A stretch of 64,000 bases of DNA, taken from the NCBI GenBank assembly GCA_009192285.1, contig WBVU01000004.1:3680001-3744000 (forward strand), in the 5' to 3' direction. The notes below the pieces were generated by a model that was given only the letters and a program-made list of their open reading frames with translations, was not told the origin of the DNA and made no database searches. Position 1 is the first letter of the stretch. Each line of letters starts with the position of its first letter. Shown here piece after piece: positions 43,940 through 57,000 of this stretch. Source of the stretch: Morchella semilibera. Its lineage: Eukaryota > Ascomycota > Pezizomycetes > Pezizales > Morchellaceae. The position numbers and the translations under genes are program-made.

Positions 43940-44760
43940 TGGACGTTCAGCTCTCCTCGTTGTGACAACCCCAAAGTCTAGAACCATAAACTATACGCAA
44001 ACTTTTAGACAAGTCCACATCGAGGCCAAGGCTAGTCAACCTCGCGAGCATAATCTCCTTTCTAGCCAGCCCTCCCGCTGTCGCTCGAATTAGCAATACC
44101 CCTTTCATCCTTTTTCTTTTTACCTTCGGCGCTGGGACGGACCGAAAGGGTATTTCCGGCGAAGCTACCACTGGATAAAGATTGATTGATGTCTTGAACC
44201 AGCACCATAATACTGGGCCTACTAGTTCAAGCCTCATCTCTTGTCCAATGAAATCTTTCGGGGCGAACACCGGTCTCACGACAACACATTTCTCTAAACT
44301 TCCTTCCTACTTCGAACCCATAGATATTCGAGGGTGGTATATAGCTCACGATGATCTTAAGAATGGAGGGAAAAAAAGTTTTCCTAACTTGATAAAATTA
44401 CGCACCTATGCAACGCTCTTCGTCGGGCCAAAAGAACCTTGTGCCGATAAGTTGGAAGGTTTGTCGATAGCCACTGTTCCAGGAACCAGGATCGATCATA
44501 TCCAATCACCCACTGGACCGAAAGGGAAAGGCCTGGTTCACTGCGCACTGCGCCGCATCCTGAAGGAGGGAGTTGGCTCACTTCCTCGACCTGGGCGTGG
44601 GGAATTGAGCGAGCAACAAAGGGGCTCGTCCGTCCTGCCTGTGTGCTTACGTTTCCCGGAGCAAGGCCACCAAGACGGAAGGTGTGGAACAAAACTATTG
44701 CATCGTGACCGTTAGGGTCGAATTTTGTTTGCCATAGTATGTTTCGCGAGCGGGGCACTA
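43940..44760. other. Unassigned island with overlapping frames of 110-178 codons
   Basis: Plus-strand frame 44182-44715 (177 residues, starting MIDVLNQHHNTG) and minus-strand frames 43947-44279 and 44384-44758 overlap in a stretch that looks more GC-rich and less repetitive than its surroundings. I recognise no protein family in any of them. The texture reminds me of plant organelle intergenic DNA, but I cannot support that. No introns, signal peptide or domain motifs are evident. It could be an insertion of foreign or organelle DNA, or an old repeat. Confidence 0.25.
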
Positions 44761-46438
44761 GTTAGCTACATGTAAGCTCAACGGTCTGACGAGCCCTGGT
44801 CTAGAGATGAAGATTGAACTGGAGAATTAAGGGTCTACCTATGGCAGTTCAGAGACAAAACATCATACCGCTCCGAGAAACAACGCTTCGGTAACCAAAC
44901 CGCACAACACAGACTGGTATGAAGGTTTGGAAATGTAGAGGACACAGCATCCAGGTGTCCATGTCGCACGCAAAAAACGTTCCGGACCGTATATGAGAAA
45001 TATTGCGTGATCCTTCAACGTCGACACGGGACAAAGGAAGAACTACGTAGGATCTACAATACAAGCACATGGTTCCCTATATGATGATTTGGAAGAAGTT
45101 TCACCGCTCCGGAGCTTCTTATACGTACACATGAGTGGTGGGAATCTCGTCCAAACTTCAAACCGAAACAAAGACTCGGAAACGCGTGCTCTACTGGTTT
45201 GTGAAGTTCCTCCGCTGGTTAAGCATAGGTCATCTGGTGACCAACTAGCCACTTGCAATTCTATGGCCTAAATCTCGTATGTTTCGTACGATAGGAGTAG
45301 TACACTTTACAAAGCCTATTGCCCGGTTGAAAACCCACTGCTATTTTGTGCACGGCCTAATAAAATTTATTATCAACTATTATCTCCACATTCTACAGAT
45401 TCTATTGTTAATTGATATCGGCTCCCTAAGTTAGCTCTTTAGGTCTTAATAGTCGCCGTTTATGTCGGCGGTGCGTTGAGTACCCTTTTGGGCTCGAGAT
45501 CCGCACCTGAGAAGCTAAGTTCGGAATGTTCCTAGGAAGCATGACATGAAACGGCACTAACTCCACGTTAGCTAGAAAACAGAGAGGATTAGGTGCTCCA
45601 ACTACATATCTTGGGAGCAATTGGCGCGCACGTGTAAGGGTTACTACATGCACAATGTCATACGGGAAAAATAAATACTGGACTTAACTGATCAACGGTA
45701 CATACAGATATTCTCCCAAGCCCCTTACTTCAGTCAGTAGCCATCCGTGTGCGTAATACTCACAATGCTATAGGGCTACTTTTCTTTTTATATCCCTACT
45801 ATTTACTTGAAACTCGGCGCGCGCGCACTGGCAATTAACCGTACAACGTCACTATAAAGCCCTTCTGGAAGGAGAAGAAGAAGCGGATATAGCCCCGTAA
45901 TGAAGAAGTCTAAACGGCTTTGTATTTGTTAAAAATAGTGTGGGTTTGGGCTTTCGGTATCATGGAGCGAGATAGCGATGTGGTTTGGACATGAAATATC
46001 ACTCTTATTGGGCGCACGTGGAGGTCTCTGACTTATCAACCTGGCTTTTCGAAAGGATATGTCCTACATTCCATATCCATTTTTCTTGCTTAAAGGATGC
46101 AGTGTTTGGTTGTGCAGGTATGTGTATCATCCTGGCACGGAAAACAGAAGATCTGAAATTGACCGCCTTTGGATGTTGCTGACGGCCACACACAACAATT
46201 CGGTTTTTGGTTTTTCCACACCTAAATTCCATGAAATGTGGAGAGACATATGTATATCCTATATGTACTTTACGTACATATCATACTACGCTGCATGACG
46301 TAGGCCTGTGCTTCTACATCTTCCTTCGCTTGGGTAAAGGGACCCGTGATGACCAAAGAACTAAGTAAGCCCACCACTCCCTTATAAGCTAACATTGATT
46401 GTTAACGCACCCCAGGTTATTATCTTTTTTTCGGTATA

Positions 46439-46543
46439 TGTACTATCTAGGGCGAGTCGATCGGGTTGCATATATTAATCCATGGATATTGGAGCGGTAC
46501 AATATGTAGGTTAGTCCATGGGTCATGGATTATAGATAGTACA
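46439..46543. mobile_element. Short inverted-repeat element, 105 bp
   Basis: TGTACTATCTA at 46439-46449 is perfectly inverted at 46533-46543. TCCATGG-like blocks lie inside both halves. No clear target duplication is visible. It is a small MITE-like hairpin or a chance inverted pair. Confidence 0.45.
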
Positions 46544-49007
46544 TCACCACCTTTGTTAATACTTGCGGCTCGTATTGATATAGTATCGTACTCTCAAAAG
46601 CTCAAGAATCAAGCCTCCTAGGCCCCGTCCCTTACCTGGGGGCTCGGAGAGTTAAACTTTCAATATCTTTACTTGAGAAGCAAGGGCGGGACGGGAGGGA
46701 GGGCGAATGCACCGTTTATTTGGCTCAGTACGTAAGGCTACAATTGGCCAATAAAAACCCATCCCGGGACGTACCGCAGATTTATTGAGCATACTGACGC
46801 GGCCAGACAAGTACATTATGTGAGATGATATATCAATATACCTGAGGAAACAAACAACAAACAATCCGAAGAGAGGTCGCGGGGAGCGTCAGCGCTCGAA
46901 ATGACAGGTAACGGCCACACCAAACATCCCTGACCCTGCTCATGCTTCCCTGCCGTGCGGATGTGGCGCCATAATCAATATCGGGAACAATACACCGCGG
47001 CCGAACATGAGAATGACAGCTGATTCCACATGTACCCCCGGGACACCAGTACTAACGTTCTAATGCTACTATATATAGACTTTTAACTAGCAGACGAAAT
47101 TATCCCACTATTGCCATTTACGAATGGTGGAATTCTGGAGGATATAGGTGGGGTGGGAGATAGATAGGAGGGCTCTCTCCCGTTGCCGCTGGCCGGGCCC
47201 CTCATATAGGGAAATTACGTTCTGTTAGATGGAGAATCTTTCGGGAAAGCTGGATTGGATGATATGGTAAATGAGTTCTGGAACAAAGACACACCTCGGG
47301 AAGTCGGCAATACGTAGTATCACCTTATCGAGAGGGAGGTACATTGACGGTACGGTAAAATCATGGGCAGATATGTTTCTGAAGTGGGATGGGGGTACGG
47401 TACGGTAGCTTTTCCGGAACGACGGCGCAATGATGCATGCCGTGGATCGTATTGTCTTTACTTTACCGGCGCGCAATTCCCCGTTGCTAGATCGCTGTTC
47501 ATTGGGAAGATGAATCCAGAGTAAAGGTTGGAGGTATCCGGAACAACGGGTTTCGGACTAAATCTGAGGCGAGATGGTAGTTTGGTGGCTTGTGCGCGTG
47601 TTAGTACTGGATTTTATAATTCAGGGTGACATGATATTGCAATTGGTGCATATATGCATATACGGGCATGCACGTGCGGTGGCAACTTGGTGGAGATAAT
47701 TCAGGAGTCGTCAATGGTGCTTTGGAGGCTTGGAGTTGGTTAATTTGGTAGTCTCATTTATAGCGTAGCAAAATTGGGGGTTGAACACGAACCCATTAGC
47801 TAGCCGGATGGTTATGATTTAATCCCCAAGAATAGTATTGTATGAGCCCCATGGAAAGCACCTAGTGATTATGCATTAGATAAATTTGGGCAAACGTGGA
47901 ATTTTTAAAGGGGATGATAATTGCTCTAGCCATGAACACACAGTATATATTGATATACCATATTTTATGCTCAAACAGTTGGTACATCGAACCAGACTCA
48001 ATAAACTTCTGGAGCTTCTTCCACGCCAAAACTAGTCGCTGAACTTTCAGGTTATAAGGAATACATGTAGTTGTATATGAGGGCTCGCTGAACATGAGCA
48101 GGGGGCTCGCTGTGCAAAAAAATTCAAACGCGGTATAGTCAGTGATAGACAATGATAGCAGTCAGAGCCAACGCTTTCTCTGCATGCAAACAGTGATTTG
48201 GCCAACCCGTACGCGTGCTGAATTGTAACCATAAAGCTTGGGTTGTAGCCATCTCCTAGTTTCTCGCCTGACAGCCCGCTTTTCTGTCCTGACATTAGCA
48301 AATTGGAAACCATGTTAGGCACTATCTCCCCTAAGTCGCGGGAATAGTATATTCGGTCTTCTTTACCGTGTTTCATCTACATGTATCTTGTACTGTTCAT
48401 TTCACAATGACGGCGCAAGATACACCGCACGTATTATACCTGCCCGCACAACCTATCACTCGGCCACCTCACCCCTAACCCACTGCACCACCACCACACC
48501 TTGCAATCTTACTCAATCCCCCACCATTCTTACTCACTCCCTCCATCCACTGCCCTGCTCTAGAAAAGCTCACGTACCCACCACGTTTCATCTCGTGCTA
48601 GAATTTCTTTTTCTCCACTCTCCCTCCGTACGAGCACTTTCCCGATCTGAGAGAGGGAAGGGGGAAAAAAAGAAAGAAAGAAAGGAAAAAAAAAAAAAAA
48701 AAGGCAACGGAAGTAGCCGCGCAGTGATCAACATCTGCAGGGCGGATAGATCGACACTACCCAGGTAAAGGATGTAATAGTAAGATTGAGGAGGAAAAAA
48801 AAGCAAATGATGACAGGTAGGTAAAATTGTAGTGCATGTGGGGCCATGGACTATGGGCCGGCCGGTCGGTCTTGTTGCGGCACATGTTGGGTGATTTGCT
48901 TTGTTCGGTGGTGGTTACCCGATCGGCCTGTGAGTGTGTGACAAAGGGTTCGGGGTGGAAGCTCTGTAGGTAGTAGTACATGTGGGCTGGAGAAAAAAAA
49001 ATCATTA

Positions 49008-49289
49008 TTGCGCCCCGGGGTGACTAATTTGCGGCGGCACAGCATATCACTCGCAGTCGCCTATCGTGAAAAAGTAGCTCAAGGCCTTATGATCGCCACT
49101 GCGTCTCTTAATATGGATTTAGATTTGCCGTTTCGTGGGCCGGATATTCGGCTTTCTAGACATGTCATGCGACGGGCATTTATTCCCGAATTTGCAAGAC
49201 GTAATGATGTCCCGGCATCAGATATCACTCGGGGAAAGATTTATGTGATTGTAGAAGTGAGAAAATTTGGGCTGGGCGATGTTGCGTAA
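49008..49289 (+). CDS. Unrecognised 93-codon open frame
   Basis: This frame has balanced amino-acid composition in its second half (DLDLPFRGPDIRLSRHVMRR, FIPEFARRNDVPASDITRGK), better than the other chance frames in this desert. The reverse complement of a CCGAGTGAT motif lies within it (49224-49232). I recognise no family, and no splice-linked neighbour is obvious. It could be a remnant of an older gene or mobile element. Confidence 0.18.
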   Translation: MRPGVTNLRRHSISLAVAYREKVAQGLMIATASLNMDLDLPFRGPDIRLSRHVMRRAFIPEFARRNDVPASDITRGKIYVIVEVRKFGLGDVA

Positions 49290-49572
49290 CAAATCAAACA
49301 AACTATAGGCATTATCCCTTAATTATAAGCTGTTACGAAAGTGCTGGCCCACCAAGAAAAAGCAAATTTGGCGCGGCTTTACTAACAGCTCTTGTTATCT
49401 CTTTTATCAAATAATAGATCTCCCATATATACAAATTTAATCTCACTATTATAGGGGTCAGCATATCACAGCTTAAGGGATAGGAATCTATTGGAATCTT
49501 TTATTCGAATGGGGTATTGATATATCCATGGCCTCCGGCAAGTTGCTAACATATCTTAGTAGTCGATAGGAC

Positions 49573-49598
49573 TTTTTTTTTTTTTTTTTTTTTTTTTT
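49573..49598. repeat. Poly-T run, 26 bases
   Basis: Uninterrupted T tract in the gene desert. On the minus strand it would be a poly-A tail-like end, but no adjacent retroposed sequence is recognised. Confidence 0.9.
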
Positions 49599-52500
49599 CG
49601 GTGGTGCTTTGGTAGGTGGTCGAAATTTTTAATATGGTAAAAATTTTAATATCTCACTTAAGATGAGGGCCTAGAGGGCTTTAGTAATATTGGCCCGCGG
49701 AGCTCCATCGGCGTAATATTTCAAGCTGAGATTTGTGCCGATTATATATATACGTATATCTAAACCCGCTCATCTGCCGTTTTCGAAGTACAAGGCTTAC
49801 TAGAGATAGACAACTGGCGGGGGTACGTTGAGTATCGTTGGCTATGGATTGGGTCTCTAAGCGCTTTCGCGCTCGGCGAGTAAATATACTGAATTGTCTC
49901 GGGCCTGAACATACATATATGATGGAGCCCACAATATATAACTCACCGTCGGATACTTGCTTCCACTTCCGGCTTGATGTAAATGGAATGGCTCCTACAA
50001 AGATATTCACAAAGGTTAGGCCCGTGCAAGAGATTATGGTAAAACAAAGTTCCGGCCGCGGGGGTAAGTGTCGGGTTAAGCTTATAAGGTAATCGCAATA
50101 CTTCTTGCCAAAACTTAAAGTTGCGATTTACTTAGATAGATAGCTGATCTCATCATCTCCGGTAGTTAGAAGTAGAATTAGCATTAGTGGGGGCGCGGGG
50201 TGTGGGGGCGCCCATGCTGACTTATTATTTTGAGCATTTTTCATAAAAGGGTTCAATAGATTAATCAAAGAATGATACCTGAGATGAGGCTATCGAGTCA
50301 GTTAAGGTCGTTGCATATAGAGAACTGAGGGATATTAGGGCTAGGGCAGGGAAACGAGCTAGCTAATACGCACGGCGCATGGTCTAAGCTACATGCATGT
50401 CTTCGACCTTCGAGGATATCTCCCCTTCAACCTTCAAACAAAATCTTTTCCCCAAAATAAATGAAAGGTATGGCCGGCCATGTTGTGACGAATATTGGTT
50501 GATAAATGCGTGTGCTAATTATAACTGAATAGATGTTAGAGTGATTATAATTACAAGCAGCACGGGCTATATATGACATGACGGGCTCGGGTGTGGTCTA
50601 GCCATCACTTGAAACCAACACATCCGAGTGATACCTCATGGCCGTATCTTAAAGGCTAATTGACTAACTGATGATTAATTCATTATGTCTTGAATGACCA
50701 ATTCATCATCAAGGTACCTCCAGCCCAACAACCGGCCCAGTTAATCTCTCCTCTTTTACGTATCCAACATACGAGTTTACTAGCTAGGGTACAAAGGTGA
50801 TTTACCTCTCGCCCATTGTTTAGTTTAGACTTGCTCCGGAGACGTTTCCAGCTCTCGTCGTCACGACTTGCCTGCCATGGCTATTGTAAGTCCCGGGTCC
50901 GGTCCATGGTGCAGTGTCTTGTGTCGGAGAATGAGCCTCGGAGCAGTTCTAGAAGTGTCCATAACCCAGAAGTCCGGTAAGGCCCCGCCCCCCCAGATTA
51001 TTCCCAGCGAGCCGGGTCAGCCCAAGCTTATACTCCGGAAGTTATAGGCGGTGGCGATGAAGGCTATAGGACAGACCTTTATCGCCCGTAAGGCATTTCA
51101 TATCATGTGGGGAATCACACTACACTCTGAAGGGGGAAAAACCTTATGTACGCAGCAGGCTATTGGTGGCATGAGACAACTATGTCTCGAGACCTAGGGT
51201 AAAACAAGTCTAAGAAGCTTTGAGACAAGACCCAACTTCTAGGCCTTGGGAAAAACCAAATACTGCCCTTTCCACCTAGTACTACTTCATAAGCTAGGCG
51301 AAACGTCGTGCTAGGTCCGAGGTTAATCAGCTCAGTCAGCCAGATAATCTTTTTGCAGCGTCTCAGCGCTTTAACAAGACCTACATGCACAACCGCAAGA
51401 TTTACTTAGGTCCGGCAAATCTGAACTAGGGAGACATTTACCTAGCTAGGCCTTGTCTTGGTTAGATAAGCCCTAAAGACTGAGAGAAAGAAGAAGAATG
51501 AGAAAACAGACCTTTTATTTCCTTTAAATAAGGTATAGGGCCGGTACATACACGAGACAGTTTGCATTTCCGAGACCACAACCAGACAAAACAGCCCGTT
51601 TCGTGCCCTTGACGGGCAGGATGTGTGCTGTGAATTGATTATATAACCTCAGTAACTTGTTCTACGTCCTCCATTCTGGAGAAGCCTTAGGCAGGGAGTT
51701 TGTGATATGCGTAAATTACTATATATCCCCTTTCAAGGCAAGGGCTTATCTTTATTCTGCTCAGTTGTTGGTATTGGGGTGGTGCACTTGTACTCTATGC
51801 ACTACGTCGTACTAGTTACCCCCAAATATAATGAATAGTCAGTTCCTCATTATCAAGCAAGTGGTTTAGCTTAGTTTTGGGGTGGTGTGTGTTACATTAA
51901 GAATCGGCAGTTATTGACAAATACTGTAGGTTGCAATTGGGGGGCCGGGGTGAGAGTTGATCGTGCATTTTAAGGAGATGTGTTGATTTACGTTAATCAT
52001 GTATCTCATGTGCGCCCCTGTGCCACTGCGTATCCCACAGACCTTACTAGAGTAAACACTTACACTTAATAAATTGAATAAAATAGAATAACTTTACCAG
52101 CGCGTCTTGTATCGAGTGATATTTGGTGATTTACAGTGAGTCCTCCAGCGTTTTCGCATGGACTCATAGGTTGGGGATCACAGCCGGCTTAATCTAATGG
52201 TTTATTAGTTAAGATAACAGTCTGTACCGACGGTATTGGAGACGGACTATACATTATACAGACTTCCATGATACTGTCCTTCCGATCATTGATGTGTAGT
52301 ACCTTTCCGACCACTGACGAAAATGGTATAATTAGACTAAACTTACCGGAGTTTTTTGTCGCGCAACACTTTGGCGGTGATTAGTCTTTCAACGGCCGGA
52401 GATTGGGTTGGGCTGATCGCACCCTCGTGAGTGGTCAACTATGTAAACTGGGGGCTTGGTCTCGATTAAGAGGAATAAAGCTAAAGTTTCACCTCATTAC

Positions 52501-53363
52501 CGTATAATCTTTGTCACTCTTCTATGTCCCCAGCTTCTCCAGCTATAGGAGAGGTCAGTATAAACATGTACTTAGTGGGTTTCATGACCAGTCTTTGACT
52601 CTAGACTGGGCAATGTTAGATGTGTACACAGTTGTGCAAAGGTCAATACTTAATTACATGTAACTAATATGTAAATCTCAATACACGAGCACGAGAGAGT
52701 ATACGGACGTGTAGCTTCGCGCTGGTGCACAATGCGAAGTATGATTTTAAATTAGCGAGAGAGACATACCAACCACGTACATGCCAATGGGGCATTATGG
52801 AGATACGTGACTTCAGCTAGATCTAGAGGGTTACATATGCAACAGCTAGAGAAGGGATCTGATGGATTAACATTCCATAATTCCCACACATTAGTCAACT
52901 AAACAATCTGCAAGCCGGCCCTTTCTTAGCCTCTCTATTCCCCTAATAATCATGTGTTGCTGGGCTCTATTTAATTTTCGTCATTGACTTTGGAGCCGTA
53001 TCGAGTAGAGTATCATGGACATTCACATTTTGTTAATTAGGATGCCATCTGATATATTCGAATTGTTACACGAGCTTCGTAAGTATCTCATCTTTCATCT
53101 TGGAAGTTTTATATGAACTAGATCATAACGAACTATTTTGTGGGCCCGGGCAGATCGAAACATTAAGACATCCGCCGCACTATTGGGAACCAAATATCCC
53201 TTGTCCACGTGCACGTCAGCCTTTACACCCATTCATGTCGCATAAGACATCCGGAAGCTTGTGTGTGGTAGGCTTTAAAACCTTCTGCAAATAATACCCC
53301 TCATATCACTATGTATGCAAGATCACTCGCCCTGGGAAGTACAGTCACTCACCTACTGACGGC

Positions 53364-53427
53364 GGATCCTGCCTGATAGTTTTCTTTGAAGTAATTTGCC
53401 GTTGGCGCCCGCCATCAGGCAGGATCC
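53364..53427. repeat. Hairpin with perfect 14-base arms
   Basis: GGATCCTGCCTGAT at 53364-53377 is exactly inverted at 53414-53427, with a 36-base loop. A partial copy of the left arm and loop start (CCTGCCTAATAGTTTT) appears about 240 bases on, near 53606. This suggests a small repeat family. Confidence 0.7.
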
Positions 53428-53707
53428 ACCTTCACCCCGTGGGTGCCTGTACGTAGTTGCTGCGCATCGGCCTCGATCTAAACCATTGCATTGAAGATGC
53501 AAGTAAGCTGGTTAGCATAACTTCCCGGCGAATACGAACGTGTGTAGGGGTTTCGGCCATATTGAGAGTAAGGTTCAAAAAGGCCTACATGCGTACGCCC
53601 CGGGCCCTGCCTAATAGTTTTTTTTATTTGCTCAACTCCCAACTGACAGGATATATCATATAATTCTATACGCACATGATCATGCGGTCGTGAACGATTC
53701 TAGATTG

Positions 53708-53884
53708 GATGACTTCCCGTAGAGAATTTAGAACCTAGATTTCCTGGCCAGTGTGACAAAGGCTTACGAACAACCAATCATATTACTGGCTTCCAGGTTT
53801 CTGACGTTTAGAACTCTGAACCAACCCCTCCCCCGCTCTGTTCGGGTTCAGATTCTAGAATTCAAATTCCCACGGGAAGTCATC
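53708..53884. mobile_element. Inverted-repeat element, about 177 bp
   Basis: The ends GATGACTTCCCGT (53708-53720) and its exact inverse (53872-53884) continue inward as imperfect arms (GAATTTAGAACCTAGA against GAATTTGAATTCTAGA). Non-coding, MITE-like. No clear target duplication is seen. Confidence 0.65.
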
Positions 53885-54000
53885 TATATCGGTAGGCACA
53901 GAAAAACGCTGCGTGATTGACCTATCACGGATTTAGAATTGAGAAAGTACGTGTCATAAAATCCTTTACTCATTGATAGCTAAAAGCGCCTAAAACAGGG

Positions 54001-57000
54001 AGGGAGGGGGTATCACCGTTTGTAAGATATGTCGGGGCCGGAGCATCTGTGCACGCCGGCGCCACGAGCCCGCCCATACTTTGCAAATTCCTCCCCATGG
54101 CCCATGGTATCATAAGCTCCTCTTTTGTGGTGTTTATTGATATACGAGACACAATACAGGAGCTAGGAGTTCCGAATATAGCCCCTCTTAATCCTTAAGA
54201 GTTGACAGGGTTATTTTTAGTGGGCGCCACGATATTTGCCACCGGGGCCGCGCAAACATACATGTACTTAGCTGTCAAAGCTTTCTTTTCAGCTGAACGT
54301 CACCTCATAAACCTGTGCGTGAAATATTCTTCCAAATCGTTTGGCACAAGCTGGATGTGTCGAAGACATGTTAATCCAATGTTCGAAGAATTAATTCATG
54401 ATGAAATATATGTCTGTGGCAAAATCAGTACTGATATTGATCAGACTACAGTTATATACCTTTCTCAGGATATGCTAGCTTAATATTATGGGGAGGGCTA
54501 CCTCTTTCATTTGTCTTAGCCCTTCTTGGGACCGGGCTGTACAGGGCATATACATATACCTACCTGTATGTAACTTCACCTGGCTCCCGCAGTACACCTA
54601 TGGAGACTTTACCTACTCTGCCTTCACTCCCTCTTCCTATATTGTGTCTCTCGGTTCCGCACGTGGAGCGGTACCCTGTAGGCAGAAACGTAGCAGTACA
54701 TTACATACATGTACTATGCTGACCAAAAGAAGATGTCAGTCAAGGTGCGTGAGGGAAATGTGAAGTTCTCCCGGGCATCCCAATATCCAATGCAATCGTG
54801 ATCATTAATGACCCCTGGAAAGATTCGGAAACCCAGCCCCATGGTCCAAAAGATCGGGCCGGTAGTAATTATATTAATGGACGTACTTATGTTTCACTTA
54901 TATACTATTCGGTAAAGTACAGCCGCGGGGGGGATCGGACTTTTTCTGCGATAAAATTTAAAGTTGGAGGCGTTAATAATGCGAGAACTTAAGGGAAAAA
55001 GAGATCGAGAATTGCGTTCGGGGCGAACCTTGATAGCGAGATGCAGGGAAATAGATATAGGGTCATCGAATCTTCACCTTAATAATATGCAAGTCTGGAC
55101 CATCCGGGATCACCACTGCTCCAGAGAAGCGGAAGGCCTAATGGCAGCCGCTGCAGGCGCGTGCATGCACGGTAATCGTTATCATTTATCATTCCCGTCT
55201 AGACAAGCGTTGGGACGCAATCGTCCTCAATTGGGAATCAGATCTAAAAGTGTAGGATTTATTCCCGGAGTAGCTCTCCCGCGGAGACATCATGTACATG
55301 TACTTGTAGTTAATCTTAATCTTTCCCATTTTCTTTTCTTTTTTTTTCTTTCCTATGATTCTGATGGGCGGGACAGATTTTTATTCTGTTTTACTTCTCG
55401 CCCATCGAGGTAGGTTGGGATTGCACACGTGCTCAATTAGCTAACTTTTCCTACCTTTAGACCCGCAATGCATACCTAAGTTGGCTGTCCAGTATGTACA
55501 TGTAGGTTAGTACTCTACCACTTCAGTAATTGACTTATTCACATAGTAATCAACCCGTTTAAACCTACATATGCTAACAATCAGTAGAGTACATGTATGT
55601 GCGGGCACAATAGGAGAGAGTACCTACAATGTGTACATACAAGTATGAGTATGTATGTATACACTCTACTCTACTGCCTCCTGAAACCGCCCCACTGACC
55701 TCATGTAGTAGCTACATGTAATCATTCCTTTGACCGACGATCCTTCCTCCTAGACACTCTGGGTTTTATTTCCCGGCGTTGCCCCTAGATACCCCGAGAT
55801 CTAAAGACAGGTACACTTATAGATACTACATGTATTCGCGGGAGGGAGTGTGTGGTACAAGGTAAACTCAAACTGTTCCCTGCATAAATGGCGGCTATGT
55901 AGGACTTTGGGAGCATTGGAGCCGGGGGAGGAGAGAGTTCGGGGTACAGGGTAATTATAAGAGAGCTTGGTAAAAGATCATATATCGTAGCCGCTAGCAA
56001 CCTGGACCGAATGTTCGATTTGGTGTTCTGTGCGTACTTGCGTATGTTGCCCCCGAGTATACATGTAGATTTTAGGTATGTGTAGAGTACACAGTTCTAG
56101 TGGGGGCTATGTCTTACAAAAGTGTGAGCATGACGTTGAAGCTGAAGAGAGCTACAAGCAGACCGCCCCGCCCCCCTTCCCCCCCACTAATTGATTGGGA
56201 GACTTGCTCATCTAGTTATCGAGAAGAGTGAGAGAAAAACGGCCTACCGATACTACCCTATATTCCGCTGTATGTGGCCAGGGCTGCTTGTGGTCTCTAA
56301 GATTGACACAAAATCCCATTGGGCTGTATCGATACATACTTCTGGCTATCCCGAACCTGGTATTAAACAAGAAAAAACATAACAAAAGGACACACTGATA
56401 TGCCTTTAACTCCCGCAAGTACGGGTCTTAAAGTTGGGTCGGGGAACCCCGGCCCCTTACGTCCCCGATACGATAGTATATGCCACTTTGTATTTCCATC
56501 CATCGCAGGTGCAGTTTCGTCGGTGGAACTCTGCCGATTGCCCCCGGTAGGCTCAACAGAGCGGACGTGGGAGGAGTAAAGATCTTGAGTATACCTATTC
56601 TAGTAATATGTACTCTAACGACTTTAGGTACCTGGGGGCCTCCTATCTGTTATTGCTTTATGCGCGCTCCCGACGACGTCGGTTAACTCATGTCCGTACC
56701 CGTTTTCGATTGTGTCAAAGACTCTTGATCTGTCAATCGGTGGTGGCTTTTGTAATCCCTCCTTTTTTTTCCCTTCTTTTATTTTATTTTTATTATTTTT
56801 TTTAGGTTGGAGATTACCGTTCTTTTCCAATATGGCGGGGGGTGCGATCTCGCAGTTGAGTAACCATTTAGTAGGCCTAGCTAAGTACTGATACATACAT
56901 GCAGTTGTATAATGCGATGTCTGTTCAAGTCATCTTAACGTCTAAATACATACCTCTCCCCCACGAATGTCGCAGGTACGTAGAGTACATGTATATACAT

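Larger units (their letters stand above)
42561..48400. other. Gene desert, part 1
   Basis: No recognisable gene. It contains an ATC/ATT repeat at about 43606-43655, G-run sequence near 43243, a stretch of higher GC with longer frames at about 43940-44760 (listed separately), a small inverted-repeat element at 46439-46543, and scattered TACATGTA palindromes (near 44767, 48062, 48376). Frames elsewhere are short and random-looking. Confidence 0.55.
48401..54000. other. Gene desert, part 2
   Basis: It holds GAAA-type and poly-A repeats near 48660-48705, a 26-base poly-T run at 49573-49598, three CCGAGTGAT motif copies (48455-48463, 49224-49232, 50624-50632), one 93-codon frame at 49008-49289, a hairpin at 53364-53427 and an inverted-repeat element at 53708-53884. 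I recognise no protein-coding gene. Confidence 0.55.

Noticed and set aside
48388-48768. 126-codon plus-strand frame
   Set aside because: Thr/His/Pro- and Lys/Glu-rich from CA and GAAA repeats; not protein-like.
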